Source: Streptomyces violaceusniger
Lineage (GTDB): Bacteria > Actinomycetota > Actinomycetes > Streptomycetales > Streptomycetaceae
DNA length: 64,000 nucleotides
Assembly (NCBI GenBank): GCA_005405945.1
Contig: BJHW01000002.1
Coordinates: 1,364,001-1,428,000 of the forward strand
Direction: 5' to 3'
Positions 62,188 through 64,000 of the stretch are shown here, in pieces. The position numbers and the translations under genes are program-made. A model generated the notes under the pieces. It did no database searches. It was given only the letters and a program-made list of their open reading frames with translations, and was not told the DNA's origin. Positions within the stretch are counted from its first letter, which is position 1; each line of letters opens with the position of its first letter.

Positions 62188-62538
62188 TTGGGCGGGGACG
62201 ATCCGCACATCCATGTCGAGTCGAAGGTCGTCCGCGGCGTCGCCGCCGTCCGCGAGATGTTGGCATCCACGTTCGGCCTGGCCGGTGACCTGCCGAGCCT
62301 CGTCGACACCGGATGCGGACTGCGGGCGCCGTACGCGATGACCTCGCCGACCCCGGAGAACGTCACCTGCCTCGTCTGCCGTGGGCATGCGCGGCAGGAG
62401 CATCTGCGCTTCGCGGACGAGGTCGAACGTCTGGGAGGGATGGCCGGATCGACCATCAGCACGGCCCAGGGGAAGCTGGCCGCCGACAGGCATCGCGAAC
62501 TCGCGGAGAGGTTTTCCGGCCCGCGGAGGGCTGAATGA
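62188..62538 (+). CDS. Conserved hypothetical protein with Cys motif
   Basis: 116 aa from a TTG with AAGGAGG seven bases upstream (62175-62181). The centre reads LVDTGCGLRAPYAMTSPT, then VTCLVCRGHA, with Cys residues and a His that could bind a metal. Related short proteins in streptomycetes share APYAMTS and a C-x-x-C near this position. Upstream frame without coding character was excluded. There is no assigned function. The 3' end lies 43 bp from the convergent EamA gene. Confidence 0.6.
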   Translation: MGGDDPHIHVESKVVRGVAAVREMLASTFGLAGDLPSLVDTGCGLRAPYAMTSPTPENVTCLVCRGHARQEHLRFADEVERLGGMAGSTISTAQGKLAADRHRELAERFSGPRRAE

Positions 62539-62581
62539 CATCACCGAACGGCGGACGGCCCGCCGTAGCAGCCGGACTCCG

Positions 62582-63592
62582 CTACGGTGCCGGGTCCGAC
62601 TGGGCGACGGTGTGCTCCACCGCTGTGCGCTGCGGCATCGTCACGCCGTCTCGCGGCCGTCGGCGCCGCCCGGAGATGCCCGCCGGGGCGGTGAGGACGG
62701 CCAGGCAGGCGAGGACGAGTGCGATACCGACCCAGCCGACGGCGGGGAGGCGTTCGCCGATGACCAGCACGGCGAGGACGGCCGCGACGGCCGGCTCCAG
62801 CAGGGAGAGCGTGGTCGCCGTGGAGGCGGGCACGTGCGCCAGCCCCCAGCCGAACAGAACGTAGCCCGCGAACATGGGCACCAGCGCCATGTACGCCCCG
62901 ACGGCCACGTTGGACCCGGAGTCGAGGAGCGGGGCCCCGGTGACCAGGAGGACCGGCACCAGGAGCAGCCCGCCCACGCCGAAGACCGCGCCCATCGCCG
63001 CGCGCGAGGTGACCCCCTGGGTGATCAGGCGGTGAGCCGCCCAGGAGTAGAGGGCGTAGGTCGTGGCCGCGATGAGCCCCAGCCCCACGCCCAGCACCGT
63101 GGCGGCCGTGGACACCCGCTCCGCGCCGCCGGGGGCCCCTGCGGCTTGGCCCGCGCACAGCATGAGGGTGCCCAACACGCCCAGGGCGGCGCCGAGTTTC
63201 CAGCGGCGTGTCAGCCGGCGCCGGTCCATGACGCGTTCCACCACGGCCGAGGCCAGCGGGGCCATGCCGATGGACACCACGGTGCCCACGGCCACTCCGG
63301 CCAGGTGCATCGAGCTGTAGAACGCCAAGGGGTAGGCCGCCACCGCGACCGAGCCGAGAGTTACGGTGCCACGCCGCGCACGCAGCCGCGGGGCCTGGCG
63401 GGCGATGCGGGGAGCGGCGACCAGGGCCTGGAGCAGCCCGCCGAGGCCCATGGCGACGGCGCCGATGGCGAGGGGACCGACGGCCGGGGCGAAGGTGGCC
63501 GCCGTGCCGGTGGTGCCCCACAGGACGGACGCGGCGAGCACGCACAACGATCCGGCGCCCGCCGAACGGGCGCCGCGTCCCGGGGCCGTCAC
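62582..63592 (-). CDS. EamA-family (DMT) transporter
   Basis: 336 aa, ten membrane segments as two EamA halves: SVLWGTTGTAATFAPAVGPLAIGA and GLGLIAATTYALYSWAAHRLI open the two repeats, and LSLLEPAVAAVLAVLVIGERL closes the second. Family members export amino acids or other metabolites. The GTG start overlaps the stop of a TetR gene (GTGA), so the transporter is translated together with its likely repressor. Confidence 0.92.
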   Translation of the reverse strand: MTAPGRGARSAGAGSLCVLAASVLWGTTGTAATFAPAVGPLAIGAVAMGLGGLLQALVAAPRIARQAPRLRARRGTVTLGSVAVAAYPLAFYSSMHLAGVAVGTVVSIGMAPLASAVVERVMDRRRLTRRWKLGAALGVLGTLMLCAGQAAGAPGGAERVSTAATVLGVGLGLIAATTYALYSWAAHRLITQGVTSRAAMGAVFGVGGLLLVPVLLVTGAPLLDSGSNVAVGAYMALVPMFAGYVLFGWGLAHVPASTATTLSLLEPAVAAVLAVLVIGERLPAVGWVGIALVLACLAVLTAPAGISGRRRRPRDGVTMPQRTAVEHTVAQSDPAP

Positions 63593-64000
63593 AGCCGGTC
63601 CAGAAGGGCCGCCGCCATCGCGCGGGCGTGCCGCAGACGGCTGTCGTCCCCTTCCAGACCGGCGCGCGCCATCGCGCCCTCCAGCAGGAACGCCAGGTGC
63701 TCCGCCATCGTCCGAGCGTCGTCGGGGCGCTCGGGCAGCAGTTCCTCGAGGTGGCCGGCGATCAGCCGCTCGACCTCCTCCTTGTGGCGGCGTACGACGG
63801 TCCGCCCCTCGTCCCCGGCGGGCAGCTCGGCGGCCGCGTTGAGCAGGCCGCAGCCGCGGAAGCCACGCTCATAGGCGAACGCCGCGTGATCGGCGTAGGC
63901 GTCGAAGACCGCGAGAACGCCGTCGCGGGGACTCTCGGCCCGCTCCAGCCGTGCCCGGTACAGCGCGAGCCACTCCTCGTGGCGGGCGTCGAGATACGCC
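63589..64000 (-). CDS. TetR-family regulator (3' part only)
   Basis: About 137 codons are visible; the N-terminal HTH lies beyond the right edge. The visible part is the ligand-binding domain of TetR type: AYLDARHEEWLALYRARLERA, FERGFRGCGLLNAAAEL-like segment (AFAYERGFRGCGLLNAAAEL), and LLEGAMARAGLEGD with a final helix to ALLDRL. It overlaps the EamA start and probably represses that transporter in answer to its substrate. Confidence 0.85.
   Translation of the reverse strand, partial: AYLDARHEEWLALYRARLERAESPRDGVLAVFDAYADHAAFAYERGFRGCGLLNAAAELPAGDEGRTVVRRHKEEVERLIAGHLEELLPERPDDARTMAEHLAFLLEGAMARAGLEGDDSRLRHARAMAAALLDRL

Overview
The window looks like chromosome of Streptomyces or a very close relative. 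It has very high G+C, strong G/C preference at third codon positions, GTG and TTG starts, ATGA/GTGA gene overlaps, Tat-type signal peptides, and families typical of streptomycetes (two-HTH Lrp, MerR-PP2C fusion, Doc-like toxin pair, PepSY/CopA copper genes). A single in-frame TTA codon was found, in the FG-GAP protein gene.

Layout. 1-3.8 kb: an Lrp-type regulator running off the left edge, divergent from an amidohydrolase/AbgT transporter pair. 3.8-7.2 kb: a secreted arabinan endo-hydrolase, a DUF427 protein, then a scar where the 3' ends of a PfaD-like gene and of a serine hydrolase lie back to back. 7.2-16.7 kb: DUF2071, CoA-transferase, CE7 esterase with a LacI regulator, a polar amino-acid ABC transporter and a GH127 enzyme with a LacI-type operator. 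16.8-34.2 kb: a MerR-PP2C fusion, a PLL-like propeller and a run of secreted glycan enzymes (two mirror-image two-domain GH43 proteins, a GH43-CBM13 enzyme resembling exo-beta-1,3-galactanases, and a GH127-LamG enzyme), then aldo/keto reductases, a COG0523 GTPase, an FG-GAP protein and a GH5-like enzyme. Together the enzymes suggest use of plant arabinan and arabinogalactan. 34.4-47.1 kb: a nitrilase-family hydrolase, a toxin-antitoxin pair, a MarR/MFS pair, a YVTN propeller, an oxidoreductase, beta-phosphoglucomutase plus GH65 sugar phosphorylase, a PHP phosphoesterase and a GH97 enzyme. 47.6-57.5 kb: a copper-handling island present in two diverged copies (CopA, PCuAC, small Met-rich membrane protein, PepSY protein), one of which has internally deleted members. 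57.6-60.8 kb: a siderophore-type ABC importer. 60.9-64 kb: a zinc-ribbon protein, an internally deleted FAD dehydrogenase, a small conserved protein and a TetR/EamA pair running off the right edge.

Two points shape the reading. First, about 27 reading-frame breaks in 18 genes all have the same form: one G or C is missing from a short homopolymer, and adding it back restores a full-length protein. I treat these genes as intact and the breaks as probable sequence errors. Coordinates given span the whole repaired gene. Second, two directly repeated sequences, at about 7.11 and 47.29 kb, look like the 3' half of a proline tRNA gene followed by a terminator. They bracket about 40 kb and may be old integration sites. 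I see no integrase, transposase, CRISPR array, rRNA or complete tRNA in the window.
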